The notes beneath the pieces were generated by a model that was given only the letters and a program-made list of their open reading frames with translations, searched no databases and was not told where the DNA came from. DNA of 64,000 nt, from assembly GCA_020831525.1 (NCBI GenBank), contig JAFIGH010000006.1, positions 1 through 64,000 on the forward strand, in the 5' to 3' direction. Every line of letters begins with the position of its first letter. Within the stretch, counting starts at the first letter, position 1. Below are positions 8,653 to 20,124 of this stretch, piece after piece. Position numbers and translations under genes: made by a program. This DNA comes from Opitutales bacterium (lineage in GTDB: Bacteria; Verrucomicrobiota; Verrucomicrobiia; Opitutales; Oceanipulchritudinaceae).

Positions 8653-10017
8653 TCATTTTGGGGCACGCACGTTGAGACGGCAGCCGGATTGGTGGATGGT
8701 GTCGATGCCCTCCGCGCTGGCGGTGAGGAAGGGGGCGTCGATGAGACCGGGGTCGACGTTGCGCCCCCAGAAACCGGCCATGGGTGCGGCGACGGCGGCG
8801 GGATCCTCCGGCCAGCGGGTGACGATGTTGTCGAGGACAAGTCCGTTGACATTGTCGGCGACGACGGCGGCGCGGGCGACGCGGGCCTCCGGACTGAAGT
8901 TGGAGAGCTGCGAACTGGTGTCGCGCGGGACCGTTTCGGCGGGATCCTCGACTTCCGGGTAGTCGAGGGTGATGTCGCGCAGGGTGATGTTTTCGAGGCG
9001 GGCACCGTCCTGCGCGGTGAGGAGGACGCGCCCGCGGGTGCGGCAGACGATGTTGCTCACGACGATGTTGCGCATTTTACCGAGGGCCGGGGCCTCGCCA
9101 AGGTGCTCTTGGATGTCGAAGTGGATGGCGCGGTCGGTGCCGCGGCGGGTCATGGCCGTGCCGGTGATGTTGGTGAAGACGCAGTCTTCCACGACGCCGC
9201 CGTCCCACATGATGATCTGGATCATGCGGATGGCATTGATGACCGTGCAGTTGCTCACGGCGACGTGGCGGATGGAGGATGCGGTCTCCGCGCCGATGCC
9301 GATGGCGGCGCACAAACTTTCGAGGACGCAATTGGTGATGACAATATGTTCGCAGGGACGGGCGTCGACCGTGGCCTTGAGAATGATGTTGTCATCGCAT
9401 CCGTGGATGCGGCAGTTGGCGATGAAGACGTGGCGGCAGCCGTTGATGTCGAGCCCGTCGGTGTTCGGCCCGGTGGGGTGGTTTTCGATGACGATGCCTT
9501 CGATGTGCACGTGGTCGCAGCAGAAGGCGTGGACCGTCCATCCCGGACTGCTGAGGATGCGGATCTTTTCGATGCGCACATTGCGGCAGCGGCGGATTTC
9601 GACAAGCGGGCTGATGCGCGCCTTCTTCGCCTTGTGGAAGTAGTCGTTGGGCGGGGGATGGAAGCCCTCCCAGAACAGCTCGCCGCATCCGTCGATGGTG
9701 CCGGTGCCAGTGATGACGATGTTTTCAACTTCGTCGGCGACGAGGAGGTGGTAGGGCTGGCGGTCTTTGTTGTGGCCGTGGCCGAGGTCCGGATACTGCG
9801 AGAGATCGGGATCGGGCTGTAGAACCGCCCCCGCCTCAAGGTGAAGGGTGACATTGGAGCGCAGAAAAACGGTGCGCACCGTCCACTTTCCGGGAGCGAC
9901 GGCAACGGTGGTGTCGGTGCCTTTGGCGGCTTCGTCGAGAGCGCGCTGGAGCGCGGCAGTGGTGTCGACCGGGGTGGGGGGCTCTCCGGCGGGTAGGTAT
10001 TCGGTGAAATGAATCAT
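8653..10017 (-). CDS. Glycoside hydrolase family 28-like (polygalacturonase-type) beta-helix enzyme
   Basis: From the ATG at 10017 the protein has 454 residues; a TTG 36 bases upstream is possible but less likely. The N-terminus has the usual nucleotide-free start of GH28-like proteins (FTEYLPAGEP..PVDTTAALQRALDEA), followed by right-handed parallel beta-helix coils. Catalytic blocks visible are NTDGLDINGCRHV and GCDDNIILK, supplying the three aspartates, then AIGIGAE in place of the GHG block of true polygalacturonases, as in many bacterial relatives. No signal peptide is seen, so it may act inside the cell on imported oligosaccharides. Exact substrate is unknown. It lies downstream of the polyamine genes on the same strand. 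Confidence 0.75.
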   Translation of the reverse strand: MIHFTEYLPAGEPPTPVDTTAALQRALDEAAKGTDTTVAVAPGKWTVRTVFLRSNVTLHLEAGAVLQPDPDLSQYPDLGHGHNKDRQPYHLLVADEVENIVITGTGTIDGCGELFWEGFHPPPNDYFHKAKKARISPLVEIRRCRNVRIEKIRILSSPGWTVHAFCCDHVHIEGIVIENHPTGPNTDGLDINGCRHVFIANCRIHGCDDNIILKATVDARPCEHIVITNCVLESLCAAIGIGAETASSIRHVAVSNCTVINAIRMIQIIMWDGGVVEDCVFTNITGTAMTRRGTDRAIHFDIQEHLGEAPALGKMRNIVVSNIVCRTRGRVLLTAQDGARLENITLRDITLDYPEVEDPAETVPRDTSSQLSNFSPEARVARAAVVADNVNGLVLDNIVTRWPEDPAAVAAPMAGFWGRNVDPGLIDAPFLTASAEGIDTIHQSGCRLNVRAPK

Positions 10018-10071
10018 CTCCGCTGGGTCTAGGAATTTTTCGGCAAGGCACAAGGGAAAGGTGCCGCACTC

Positions 10072-11243
10072 TCACGACAACCGCATGCGGTAATCTTCGT
10101 AGCCGAAGCGGCGGACGACTTCGGGTTGGCCGTCGGCTTCGCGCAGGATGACGATGGCGGGGAGGCGGATGCCGTTGAAGGTGGTGTTTTTCACCATCGT
10201 GTAGTGGGCCATGTCGGTGAAGACGAGGCGGTCGCCGGGGCGCAGGGGCTTGTCGAAGCTCCAGTCGCCGATGACATCGCCGGCGAGGCAAGTCTGGCCG
10301 GCGAGGCGGTAGGTGTGCGCCTTTTCGCCGGGGAGCGCGCCGCCGAGGAGGGTGGGGCGGTAGGGCATTTCCAATACATCCGGCATGTGGGCGGTGGCCG
10401 AGGTGTCGAGGATGGCGATGGACATGTCGTTGTGCACGATGTCGACGACTTCGCAGACGAGGAATCCCGTGTGGAGGGCGATGGCTTCGCCGGGTTCGAG
10501 GTAGACCTCGAGGCCGTAGCGTGTCTTCACGCGTTCGATACAGGCGCAGAGGCGGTCGATATCGTAGTCGGGCCGGGTGATGTGGTGGCCGCCGCCCATG
10601 TTGAGCCACCGCACGCGGGGCAGCCAGTCGGACCACTGCTCTTCGACGGCGGCGAGGGTGCGGTCGAGGGCGTCGCTGTTTTGTTCGCAGAGGGTGTGGA
10701 AGTGCAGGCCGGAGAGGCCGTCGGGGGATTCGCCGTCGAAGGCCGGGCGCGGGATGCCGAGGCGGCTGCCCGGCGCGCAGGGATCGTAGATCGGGGTGGC
10801 GCCCTCGGAGTGGCGGGGATTGAGGCGCAGGCCGCAGTGGACTTCGCGCGGCGCGCTCTCGACGAGGGAGCGGTATTCACGCCACTGCGCGAAGGAGTTG
10901 AAGACGAGGTGGTCCGTCAGCTCCAGCAGCTCGCGCACTTCCGCTTCCTTGTAGGCGGGGGCGAAGGTATGCACGGTGCCGCCGAGTTCTTCGCGCCCGA
11001 GCCGCGCCTCGTCGATCCCGCTCGCGCAGGCACCCTGCAGGTATTCGCGCACCAGCGGAAAGGTGCGGAACATGGCGAAGCCCTTGAGGGCGAGAAGGAT
11101 GTTCGCCCCGGTGCGCGCGCGGACCCCGGCGAGGGTTTCGAGGTTGCGGCGCAGGCGCGCCTCATCGACGACGTAGCACGGGCTGGGGACGGCCGCGACG
11201 ACGTCGTCCGGCAGGCCCTCGGGAAACGGCGCGGGCGCGGCCA

Positions 11244-11244
<1 letters not shown>
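10072..11244 (-). CDS. nspC: Carboxynorspermidine decarboxylase
   Basis: 390 residues from the ATG at 11244, which shares one base with the upstream stop (TGATG), giving tight coupling to carboxynorspermidine dehydrogenase. It is an alanine-racemase-fold PLP decarboxylase: SPCYVVDEARLRRNLE at the start, the PLP lysine in NILLALKGFAMF, HCGLRLNPRHSEG in the barrel, then WLNMGGGHHITRPDYD (the HHITR block is typical of NspC) and LEPGEAIALHTGF. The reaction converts carboxy(nor)spermidine to (nor)spermidine or spermidine with loss of CO2. The in-frame upstream extension lies inside the neighbouring gene and is not used. Confidence 0.92.
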
Positions 11245-12425
<1,181 letters not shown>

Positions 12426-12810
12426 GATTGCGGCGGGGGAGCAAAGAGGCGTTTCCCGCCGCGATCAACCACGGATTGGACGGCTTTTGCCCGCCATGCT
12501 GCAATAGTGTCAGACTCCGCCTTCCGCCCCCGCCGATGGAAGCGCGCGAAAAGATAGATGAACGCCTCCGGTCCGCCGGTCTGATGGCGCAGCGCACATG
12601 ATTTCATTTCACAGTCAGGAAAACACAGAATATCAATTCTGATAAAAATAAACACACAAAGAAAGGCCGGATAAATAATTATTGACACATGCGGGCGGGT
12701 TGGGAAATCTGAAGTTGATCCGAGGCGTGTGGGCGGTGTGGGATAGAGTCCCATTCTGCCGCAGGCCGAACCCGCGGCCCGGCTGTCCACAAACGACCCT
12801 TCCGTCAATT
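12426..12810. other. Divergent promoter region, partly AT-rich
   Basis: No gene is seen in these 385 bases between the polyamine operon (leftward) and the cytochrome/PQQ gene (rightward). An AT-rich core (about 12600-12690) contains an inverted repeat CAGAAT-ATCA-ATTCTG at 12626-12641 and a TTGACA hexamer at 12682-12687. With a 17-base spacer the matching -10 position (AAATCT) is poor, so the rightward promoter is only a candidate. Confidence 0.4.
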
Positions 12811-14265
12811 ATGCGCCACTTCACCCTTCTGGTTCTCCTCGCCGCGTCCGCAGCGGTCCCGTCTACCGCCTCCGCCGGGGACGATGCCCTCCGGCACGGG
12901 CGCAACCTTCACCTGCAATACTGTGTGCATTGCCACGGCGACAATTCCGAGGGCGGCTGGGCGAGTAGCCTTTTCGACGGGAGCTGGGCGTTCGGCGACA
13001 CCCGCCGCTACATCCGGCGGAACATCGAGGACGGCATATCCGAACGCGGAATGCCAGGATACAAGCGGGTGCTGGACTCCGAAGACATCGACCGGCTCAT
13101 GGAATACATCACGCACCGCGAGGCGCAGGAGACCTCTGAAGGAGATCGGAGGGAAGGCCCGGACGGCGGTCCGCGTGCCGTACCCGGCGAGCTTGGTACT
13201 CTGGAGTATACGTTCGCGGCGGAAGTCTTTGCCGAAGGACTGGAAATTCCGTGGGGGATTGCCTTTCCCGATGCGGACACCGCTCTCATCACGGAGCGGC
13301 CCGGCCCGTTGCGCGTCGTGCGCGGGGGCGGGCTGCTGCCGGATCCGGTGGAGGGTACGCCGGAGGTCCTGCATCAGGGCCAGGGTGGTATGATGGAGGT
13401 CGCTGTGGATCCTGACTACGCGGACAATGGCTGGATCTACCTCGGCTATACCCATGCCATCGACGGCGAAGGGCGTCCCCTCGCCATGACCCGTATTATG
13501 CGTGGTCGCATTGAGGAGCACCGCTGGGTTGACGAGGAACTTGTTTACGAAGCTCCGCGCGAGACGTATCTGCCCACCCGCCACCACTACGGAGTGCGGA
13601 TTGTCTTCGATCATGACGGCTATCTCTATTTTGCCATCGGCGACCGCGGCATCATGGAGCACGCGCAGGACCTGGGCCGCCCCAACGGCAAGATCCACCG
13701 CGTCCACCGCGACGGCCGGATTCCGGAGGACAATCCCTTTGTCGCCATGGAGGGTGCGCTCCCCACAATCTACAGTTATGGGCACCGCAATCCCCAGGGC
13801 CTCGCCGTGCATCCGGAGACCGGACGCCTCTGGTCCGCCGAACACGGACCGCGCGGGGGCGACGCCCTGCACTTGATCTCCGCCGGGAGAAACTACGGAT
13901 GGCCGGTCATCAGCTACGGCATCAATTACGACGGCTCCGTTATAACGCACCGGACGTCCCATCCCGGCATGGAGCAGCCGATCTATTACTGGACGCCTTC
14001 CATCGCCGTGTGCGGGCTGGACTTCTACCGTGGCGACCTCTTCCCGCGCTGGCGCAACCGCCTCCTCGCCTCCGCCCTGCGCTTCGAGGAGGTCCAGCTC
14101 CTCAACGTCTACGAAGAGCGCGTCATGCACGCCGAAGTCATCCTCAAAGGATACGGGCGCGTGCGCACCGCCGTCACCGGGCCCGACGGTGCCGTTTACG
14201 TTGTTCAGAACTCCCCCGGCCGCGTCCTGCGCCTCACGCCCAAGGCCTCGCCGTTTGCAGAATGA
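12811..14265 (+). CDS. Periplasmic cytochrome c - PQQ-dependent sugar dehydrogenase fusion
   Basis: 484 residues from the ATG at 12811. A signal peptide (LLVLLAASAAVPSTASA) leads into a small cytochrome c domain with CVHCH at residues 38-42 and the axial Met in SERGMPGY at residue 81. After a linker comes a glucose/sorbosone dehydrogenase beta-propeller: IPWGIAFPDADTALITERPG, HHYGVRIVFDHDGYLYFAIGDRG, HRNPQGLAVHPETG, and AEHGPRGGDALHL, the blocks that hold the active-site His and PQQ-binding residues in soluble aldose dehydrogenases. The fused heme probably takes electrons from PQQH2. No PQQ biosynthesis gene lies nearby. The longer frame from 12682 would lack a signal peptide. Confidence 0.85.
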   Translation: MRHFTLLVLLAASAAVPSTASAGDDALRHGRNLHLQYCVHCHGDNSEGGWASSLFDGSWAFGDTRRYIRRNIEDGISERGMPGYKRVLDSEDIDRLMEYITHREAQETSEGDRREGPDGGPRAVPGELGTLEYTFAAEVFAEGLEIPWGIAFPDADTALITERPGPLRVVRGGGLLPDPVEGTPEVLHQGQGGMMEVAVDPDYADNGWIYLGYTHAIDGEGRPLAMTRIMRGRIEEHRWVDEELVYEAPRETYLPTRHHYGVRIVFDHDGYLYFAIGDRGIMEHAQDLGRPNGKIHRVHRDGRIPEDNPFVAMEGALPTIYSYGHRNPQGLAVHPETGRLWSAEHGPRGGDALHLISAGRNYGWPVISYGINYDGSVITHRTSHPGMEQPIYYWTPSIAVCGLDFYRGDLFPRWRNRLLASALRFEEVQLLNVYEERVMHAEVILKGYGRVRTAVTGPDGAVYVVQNSPGRVLRLTPKASPFAE

Positions 14266-14354
14266 GCGGGTCGGCAATCCGTCAATTCCCGAACGCCCGC
14301 CACGTGTGTCGGCCGCCTTCGGTGCCGGAAATCAGCCACTGTTTGCCGACCCGC
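14266..14354. other. 11-bp perfect inverted repeat between convergent genes
   Basis: GCGGGTCGGCA at 14266-14276, starting right after a stop codon, is perfectly complementary to TGCCGACCCGC at 14344-14354, with a 67-base interior. It sits between the converging cytochrome/PQQ and ABC-ATPase genes. No T-run follows either arm, so a simple intrinsic terminator is not supported. The remaining bases up to 14486 show nothing recognisable. Confidence 0.4.
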
Positions 14355-14486
14355 GCCTTACGGCACACGAAACAAACGCTGCGCTCGTTGCGACGGAACC
14401 GTGCCACCGTTGACCGATGATGAAGCGGCCTTCCGGAGCATTGGGACGAAAGTGACCGGTAAGCACCGGCGGGGTTACAGTTGTTG

Positions 14487-16226
14487 CTACGGCAAAAGGC
14501 GCAGCGAGCGAAGGCGGTTGAGGGCGGCGGCGAGTTCGAGGGTGCGGAAGGCGACCCAGTCGCCGGACGGGTGCGGGACGTCGAGCACGCTGAGGCCTTC
14601 GCGGTCGATGAGGGCGGCGACATCCCGGACGAGGCGGGGGATGCGGAGGTCGTCTTCGTCACGGGCATCTTCGGCGAAATCGCGGAGGAGGAGAAGGGCA
14701 TCGCCAATCGCGCGGGCTTGGCCGGGATCGACAATCTGGCTGACGGCGGAGAGGTCGATCTCTGCGTGCCCAAACTCAATGGCGCGCGTGGCGCGGGCCC
14801 GTACCCGCACGTCGCGTCGTCCCTTGGAGGGGTCGAGGGAGCGGGCGTCGACGCGGCGCGTGGGCGGATTCTGCGGCCACGGGGCGGCGTCGCCGCCGGA
14901 GCGGGCGGTGGGCAGAGCACGTACGATGTCGCGGGCTTCCTCCGTGGCGTCGGCACAGTGGTAGTTGTCCATACGCAGGACGAGGTCGGCGATTTCAAGG
15001 TAGTCGCCGCATCCGCCGGAGACAAGGACGCTGCTGATACCTTGGGCGTCGGCGAGGTGGCGGGCACGCTCGATAAAGGGGGTGATAGGTTCGGCCCGGC
15101 CGCGCACGAGGGCCTGCATGCGCGCGTCGCGGATCATGAGGTTGGTTGCGCAGGTGTCCTCGTCGAGGAGGAGAACGCGCGCGCCCGCCTCGATGCCCTC
15201 GAGGATGTTTGCGGCCTGGCTTGTGCTGCCGCTTGCGTTTTCGGTAGAGAAGGCGCGTGTGGTCCGACCGCCGGGCAGGTCGCCGATAAAGGGGCGCAGG
15301 TCGACGCCGCGGACGGCCCGACCGTCTTCGGCGCGGATTTTGAGGGCGGCGGCGTCGGTCACGACCAACTCGCGTCCGTCGCCGGGGATGTGGTTGTAGA
15401 TGCCGTGTTCGAGTGCGGCGAGGAGGGTACTTTTGCCGTGGAATCCGCCCCCCGCAATGACAGTGATGCCCTGTGGCAGGCCCATGCCGTTGATACGGCC
15501 GGCGTGCGGGAGATCGATGGACACCCGCAGGCTGCCGGGGCTCGCGAAGGGTACGGCTCCTTCGTCGAGGGCGCGCGGGTCCACCCCGGATCGCCGCGGG
15601 AGGACAGCCCCGTCGGCGACAAAGGCGACGAGTCCGCGCTTGGCGAGGACTTCGCGGAGGACGTCGGCGTCTTCGCTGGTGTCGAGGTGGAGGCGGAGGG
15701 CTTCGCGGTCGAGCGCGGAGAGGAAGAGCGAGTGGTCGACAACGCTTGGGATGGATTCGGTGAGCAGCGCGTCAGCCTCGCGTGCGAGGATGCGGCGGCC
15801 TGCCGCGGGCAGTCCCGCGACAAAGCGCGCCTCGACGAAGTCGTCGCCGAGGACGACAGACGAGCGCTCAAGGATTTCTTGTCCGGGGCGGGCCATTTCC
15901 ACGAGGCCGCTCGTTCCCGACCCGCGCCGTCCGCTGGTGTCCGCGCAAGCCTCCGCGAAACGGCGCGCAAGGAAGTCGCGCAGGGCCACGCGGCGGCTGC
16001 GGCTCTCCAAGCCTGCTTCGGCGAGACCGCTGGCGGTGAGGCCGACGCGTGCGCGCAACCGGCTGGGCGCAGCAAACGGATCGCCCTGCACATGGTCGAC
16101 GAAGAGGGCGCAGCGTTCGAGCCGGTAGCCGCCGCGCAATCCCTTGTAAGCCGGGTAGCCCCGCCCGTCCATCCGGCGCAGCCGCTCCCGCAGGGTGGCC
16201 GTACTCTCCATGCGCTCCGAATCCAT
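14487..16226 (-). CDS. ABC-class ATPase (ABC_ATPase family, PF09818 type)
   Basis: About 579 residues from the ATG at 16226 (a second ATG at 16211 is equally placed); the longer open frame runs through the divergent exchanger gene and is ignored. The N-terminus (LRRMDGRGYPAYKGLRGGY) is characteristic of this family, followed by FVDHVQGDPFA. The P-loop is variant but clear: ITVIAGGGFHGKSTLL. Then come FSTENASGSTSQAANI, a signature-like block, and the Walker B VLLLDEDTCATNLMIRD, then SSVLVSGGCGDYLEIAD. No membrane segments are present, so it is soluble and not a transporter. The role of the family is not established. It is transcribed divergently from a Na+/Ca2+ exchanger. Confidence 0.88.
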   Translation of the reverse strand: MDSERMESTATLRERLRRMDGRGYPAYKGLRGGYRLERCALFVDHVQGDPFAAPSRLRARVGLTASGLAEAGLESRSRRVALRDFLARRFAEACADTSGRRGSGTSGLVEMARPGQEILERSSVVLGDDFVEARFVAGLPAAGRRILAREADALLTESIPSVVDHSLFLSALDREALRLHLDTSEDADVLREVLAKRGLVAFVADGAVLPRRSGVDPRALDEGAVPFASPGSLRVSIDLPHAGRINGMGLPQGITVIAGGGFHGKSTLLAALEHGIYNHIPGDGRELVVTDAAALKIRAEDGRAVRGVDLRPFIGDLPGGRTTRAFSTENASGSTSQAANILEGIEAGARVLLLDEDTCATNLMIRDARMQALVRGRAEPITPFIERARHLADAQGISSVLVSGGCGDYLEIADLVLRMDNYHCADATEEARDIVRALPTARSGGDAAPWPQNPPTRRVDARSLDPSKGRRDVRVRARATRAIEFGHAEIDLSAVSQIVDPGQARAIGDALLLLRDFAEDARDEDDLRIPRLVRDVAALIDREGLSVLDVPHPSGDWVAFRTLELAAALNRLRSLRLLP

Positions 16227-16310
16227 GGCCGGAACGCTTTGGCGGCTCCCGGCGGAGGGCGAGACTGTTCTTCGGTTCCTTTCGGCTTGCTCGCGGACGG
16301 CGGGCGGAGC

Positions 16311-17294
16311 ATGGAGGTCAGCGTGGTATTGGACTACTCGACGTTTGCCGTCTGGGTGCTGCTGGTTGCGTTGGCCGCCGGTCTTGTCCTCCTGTATTTT
16401 GGAGGCAACTGGCTGACGGACGGGGCGGCGGCCCTCGCTCTGAAGCTGCGCATCGAGCCCGTCGTCATCGGGCTCACGGTGGTGTCGGTGTGTACTTCCG
16501 CGCCGGAGTTGGTGACTTCCTTCGTGAGCGGCGCAGCGGGCAATTCCGGACTGGCGGTGGGCAATATCCTCGGCAGCAACATCGCCAACCTCGGTCTCAT
16601 CCTCGGCATCGCCGCGCTCATCCACCCCTTTGCGGTTAAGGAGCGGCTCATCCGCGCGGAGGTGCCCATTCTTGTGGCGGTGACAGTCGTATTTTATCTT
16701 TTCGCCATCGGCGGGCTCAACCGGATCGAGGGAGCCGTCCTCTTGCTGATGACGGTCGCTTACCTCGTTTATGTCGTGAAGGCGAGCCGCCGGGTGCGCC
16801 AGCCGTTTGCGGCGGAGGTGGAGGACGAGTTGAGCGGGGCGCACTTTCCGGCGGGTTTGGCCGTTTTCCTGCTCCTCGGGGGCACGCTTGCGTTGACGGT
16901 CGGGGCCGAGCTTCTCGCCGGCGGCGGGGCAGAACTGGCCCACCGCCTCGGGGTCTCGGATTTTATCATCGGGATCACCATCGTGGCGGTGGGGACGAGC
17001 CTGCCCGAACTGGCGGCCTGCATCGTCGCCGCCCTCAAGCGGCAGATGGATCTCGTGGCGGGTAACCTTATCGGCTCCAATCTCTTCAATATGATCCTCA
17101 TCGGCGGATCGGTGCCGCTCTTTTTCCCGCTCGCCGTCGAACCCGCGTGGCTCATGCTCGAGTTTCCCGCCATGCTCGGGCTGACTCTTGTCATGTGGCG
17201 CTTCATTTGGACGGGATGCCATGTGCACCGCTGGGAGGCCGTGATTTTGCTGGCTCTCTATTTCGGGATCATTCTTGCTTCCATACTCCGCTAG
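16311..17294 (+). CDS. Calcium/sodium antiporter (CaCA superfamily, YrbG-like)
   Basis: 327 residues from the ATG at 16311, preceded by GGCGGAGC. Ten or so membrane segments contain the two inverted alpha repeats that bind the cation: [13 protein letters not shown] with [16 protein letters not shown] in the first half, and [19 protein letters not shown] with [16 protein letters not shown] in the second. The acidic residues in both PEL motifs and the GSN motifs are intact. A cytoplasmic loop with basic and acidic stretches separates the halves near residue 160. It exchanges Na+ for Ca2+ (or related cations) at the inner membrane. Confidence 0.9.
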   Translation: MEVSVVLDYSTFAVWVLLVALAAGLVLLYFGGNWLTDGAAALALKLRIEPVVIGLTVVSVCTSAPELVTSFVSGAAGNSGLAVGNILGSNIANLGLILGIAALIHPFAVKERLIRAEVPILVAVTVVFYLFAIGGLNRIEGAVLLLMTVAYLVYVVKASRRVRQPFAAEVEDELSGAHFPAGLAVFLLLGGTLALTVGAELLAGGGAELAHRLGVSDFIIGITIVAVGTSLPELAACIVAALKRQMDLVAGNLIGSNLFNMILIGGSVPLFFPLAVEPAWLMLEFPAMLGLTLVMWRFIWTGCHVHRWEAVILLALYFGIILASILR

Positions 17295-17374
17295 GGAAGG
17301 GCGCGGCACGGCACGCCGCACCGGAATGTTTCTTCCGCCGCGTCACCGGGCGAACGCACACGATTTTTCTGACC

Positions 17375-18949
<1,575 letters not shown>

Positions 18950-18957
18950 GGGGCGGC

Positions 18958-19200
18958 GAGACCGGCCGCCAGCGTCTGCGGCGCACCGCCGCCGGCGGGC
19001 GCGGCACCCCGCGCAGCCAACGCCCGGCCTGCCAACACCAGCGCCCCTCGCCCCGACACACTGGCACCCCGCGCAGCCAACGCACCGCCCGAATACCCCC
19101 GCGCCAACGGCGCGGCACCCCTCAGCCCAGGGCAACGCCCTGGAAACAAGGGCAACGCCGCCATCCCGCGCGCCGAAGGTGCGCGACGGCTTTCCGGGGC
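18958..19200. repeat. GC-rich hairpin and direct-repeat cluster
   Basis: This gene-free block between gpmI and the Nudix gene holds a 21-base direct repeat (19003-19023 and 19063-19083, beginning GGCACCCCGCGCAGCC) with a period of exactly 60, the hairpin CGCGCCAACGGCGCG at 19100-19114, identical to one at 28224-28238, and CCAGGGCAACGCCCTGG at 19127-19143. It belongs to the same style of palindromic intergenic element as the blocks at 8.4 and 28.2 kb. Confidence 0.7.
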
Positions 19201-19206
19201 TCCTCT

Positions 19207-19773
19207 CTACCGGGGTTCGACGGTCTCCTCGACGACACAGCGGGGCGGGGCGCCCGGCGAGCAGTCCGCGCGCAGGGCGGTGAAGGCGTGGCGCTTGTTG
19301 CGGTAGAGCGGCCAGAGGATGGCGCGGTCGGTCTCCGGGATAGGCAGATCCGCGACCTCTTCCTCGCGGAAAAACCGGAATTCACCCTCGTCCATGGGCG
19401 GGGGCAGGGTGTCGAGGGTATTGCGGCAGTGAAAGAGAAACATGAGCCAATGCACGCTGCCCTCGTAATTCTTCTCCGCGATCATGGCGAAAAGATGCAG
19501 GTCGCCGTCCGCGAGTTCGAGACCGATCTCCTCGCCCGTCTCGCGCATGGCTGCTTCGTAGGGCGACTCTCCGCGTACCATCTCCAGTTTGCCGCCGATG
19601 GCGCTCCAGAGGCCTTGGTTCGGGGCCTTGCGGCGGCGGAGAAGTAAGACCTCCCCGGCGGGGTTGGTCACGTAAATGAGCGTGCTGACCTTGAACGGCA
19701 GCGCGGGGACGGCTTCGGCTTCGGCGGGCACGCGCGCACCGTCGGGCGCTCCTCGCGCCGGGTCAAGCTGCAA
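19207..19773 (-). CDS. Nudix hydrolase
   Basis: 188 residues if the TTG at 19773 is the start; an internal GTG could also serve, as no clear ribosome binding site marks either. The Nudix box is complete: GGKLEMVRGESPYEAAMRET followed by GEEIGLEL, with all glutamates present. Strands before it (VSTLIYVTNPAGEVLLLRRR) and APNQGLWSAIGG place it near the 8-oxo-dGTP/NTP pyrophosphohydrolase group, but substrate cannot be deduced. The stop at 19207 borders the GC-rich repeat block. The bases just upstream become strongly AT-rich and hold a toxin-like fossil. Confidence 0.85.
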   Translation of the reverse strand: MQLDPARGAPDGARVPAEAEAVPALPFKVSTLIYVTNPAGEVLLLRRRKAPNQGLWSAIGGKLEMVRGESPYEAAMRETGEEIGLELADGDLHLFAMIAEKNYEGSVHWLMFLFHCRNTLDTLPPPMDEGEFRFFREEEVADLPIPETDRAILWPLYRNKRHAFTALRADCSPGAPPRCVVEETVEPR

Positions 19774-19775
19774 TC

Positions 19776-19973
19776 CACATCAAGAGTACGTCGCCTATCC
19801 TTCCCAAGCAGGCCATCGATCACAAAAATGATATCATCATTAATAATATGAAATACGAAAAATGCGATCATAGGATATTTTTCGAAATTAAAAATTTCTC
19901 TGCGAACTTTTTGTTGCGCACGAATATCTCCAGAGCAGCGGTTCAGCCAATCAATGGTAAATAACCTATACAT
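19776..19973 (-). pseudogene. AT-rich ParE/RelE-like toxin fossil
   Basis: A small minus-strand reading frame encodes KVRREIFNFEKYPMIAFFVF followed by HIINDDIIFVIDGLLGKDRR. This matches the C-terminal pattern of ParE/RelE-superfamily toxins (VRR...FPY.I.Y.I.DD.I.VLAVLHGKRDP) in order and spacing, but the N-terminal helices are missing, the conserved His is Leu, and the frame runs into the Nudix region. Base composition is far more AT-rich than its neighbours, as expected for imported and decaying DNA. No antitoxin gene is visible. This is pattern recognition by eye. The rest of 19774-20124 holds no gene that I recognise. Confidence 0.4.
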
Positions 19974-20124
19974 GGGAATATTAAGTGAATGTCTACTTGT
20001 GGCCTCATACAAGGGGTTGTGTAAAATTTATTTTATCTCTGAGAATTTAGGGGACGATTGATGTGCTGCGGTTGAGATTGGCGTTGTCACTTTCGGACGC
20101 GGGGCTTTCGTTGCGCCCACAGCA

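Noticed and set aside
14266-14354. Intrinsic terminator reading of the 11-bp inverted repeat
   Set aside because: The interior is 67 bases and no T-run follows either arm.
14481-16310. A plus-strand open frame of over 900 codons running through the ABC-class ATPase into the exchanger gene
   Set aside because: Only the last 327 codons (from 16311) form a recognisable protein. The rest is the antisense of the ATPase gene, whose conserved motifs are on the minus strand.
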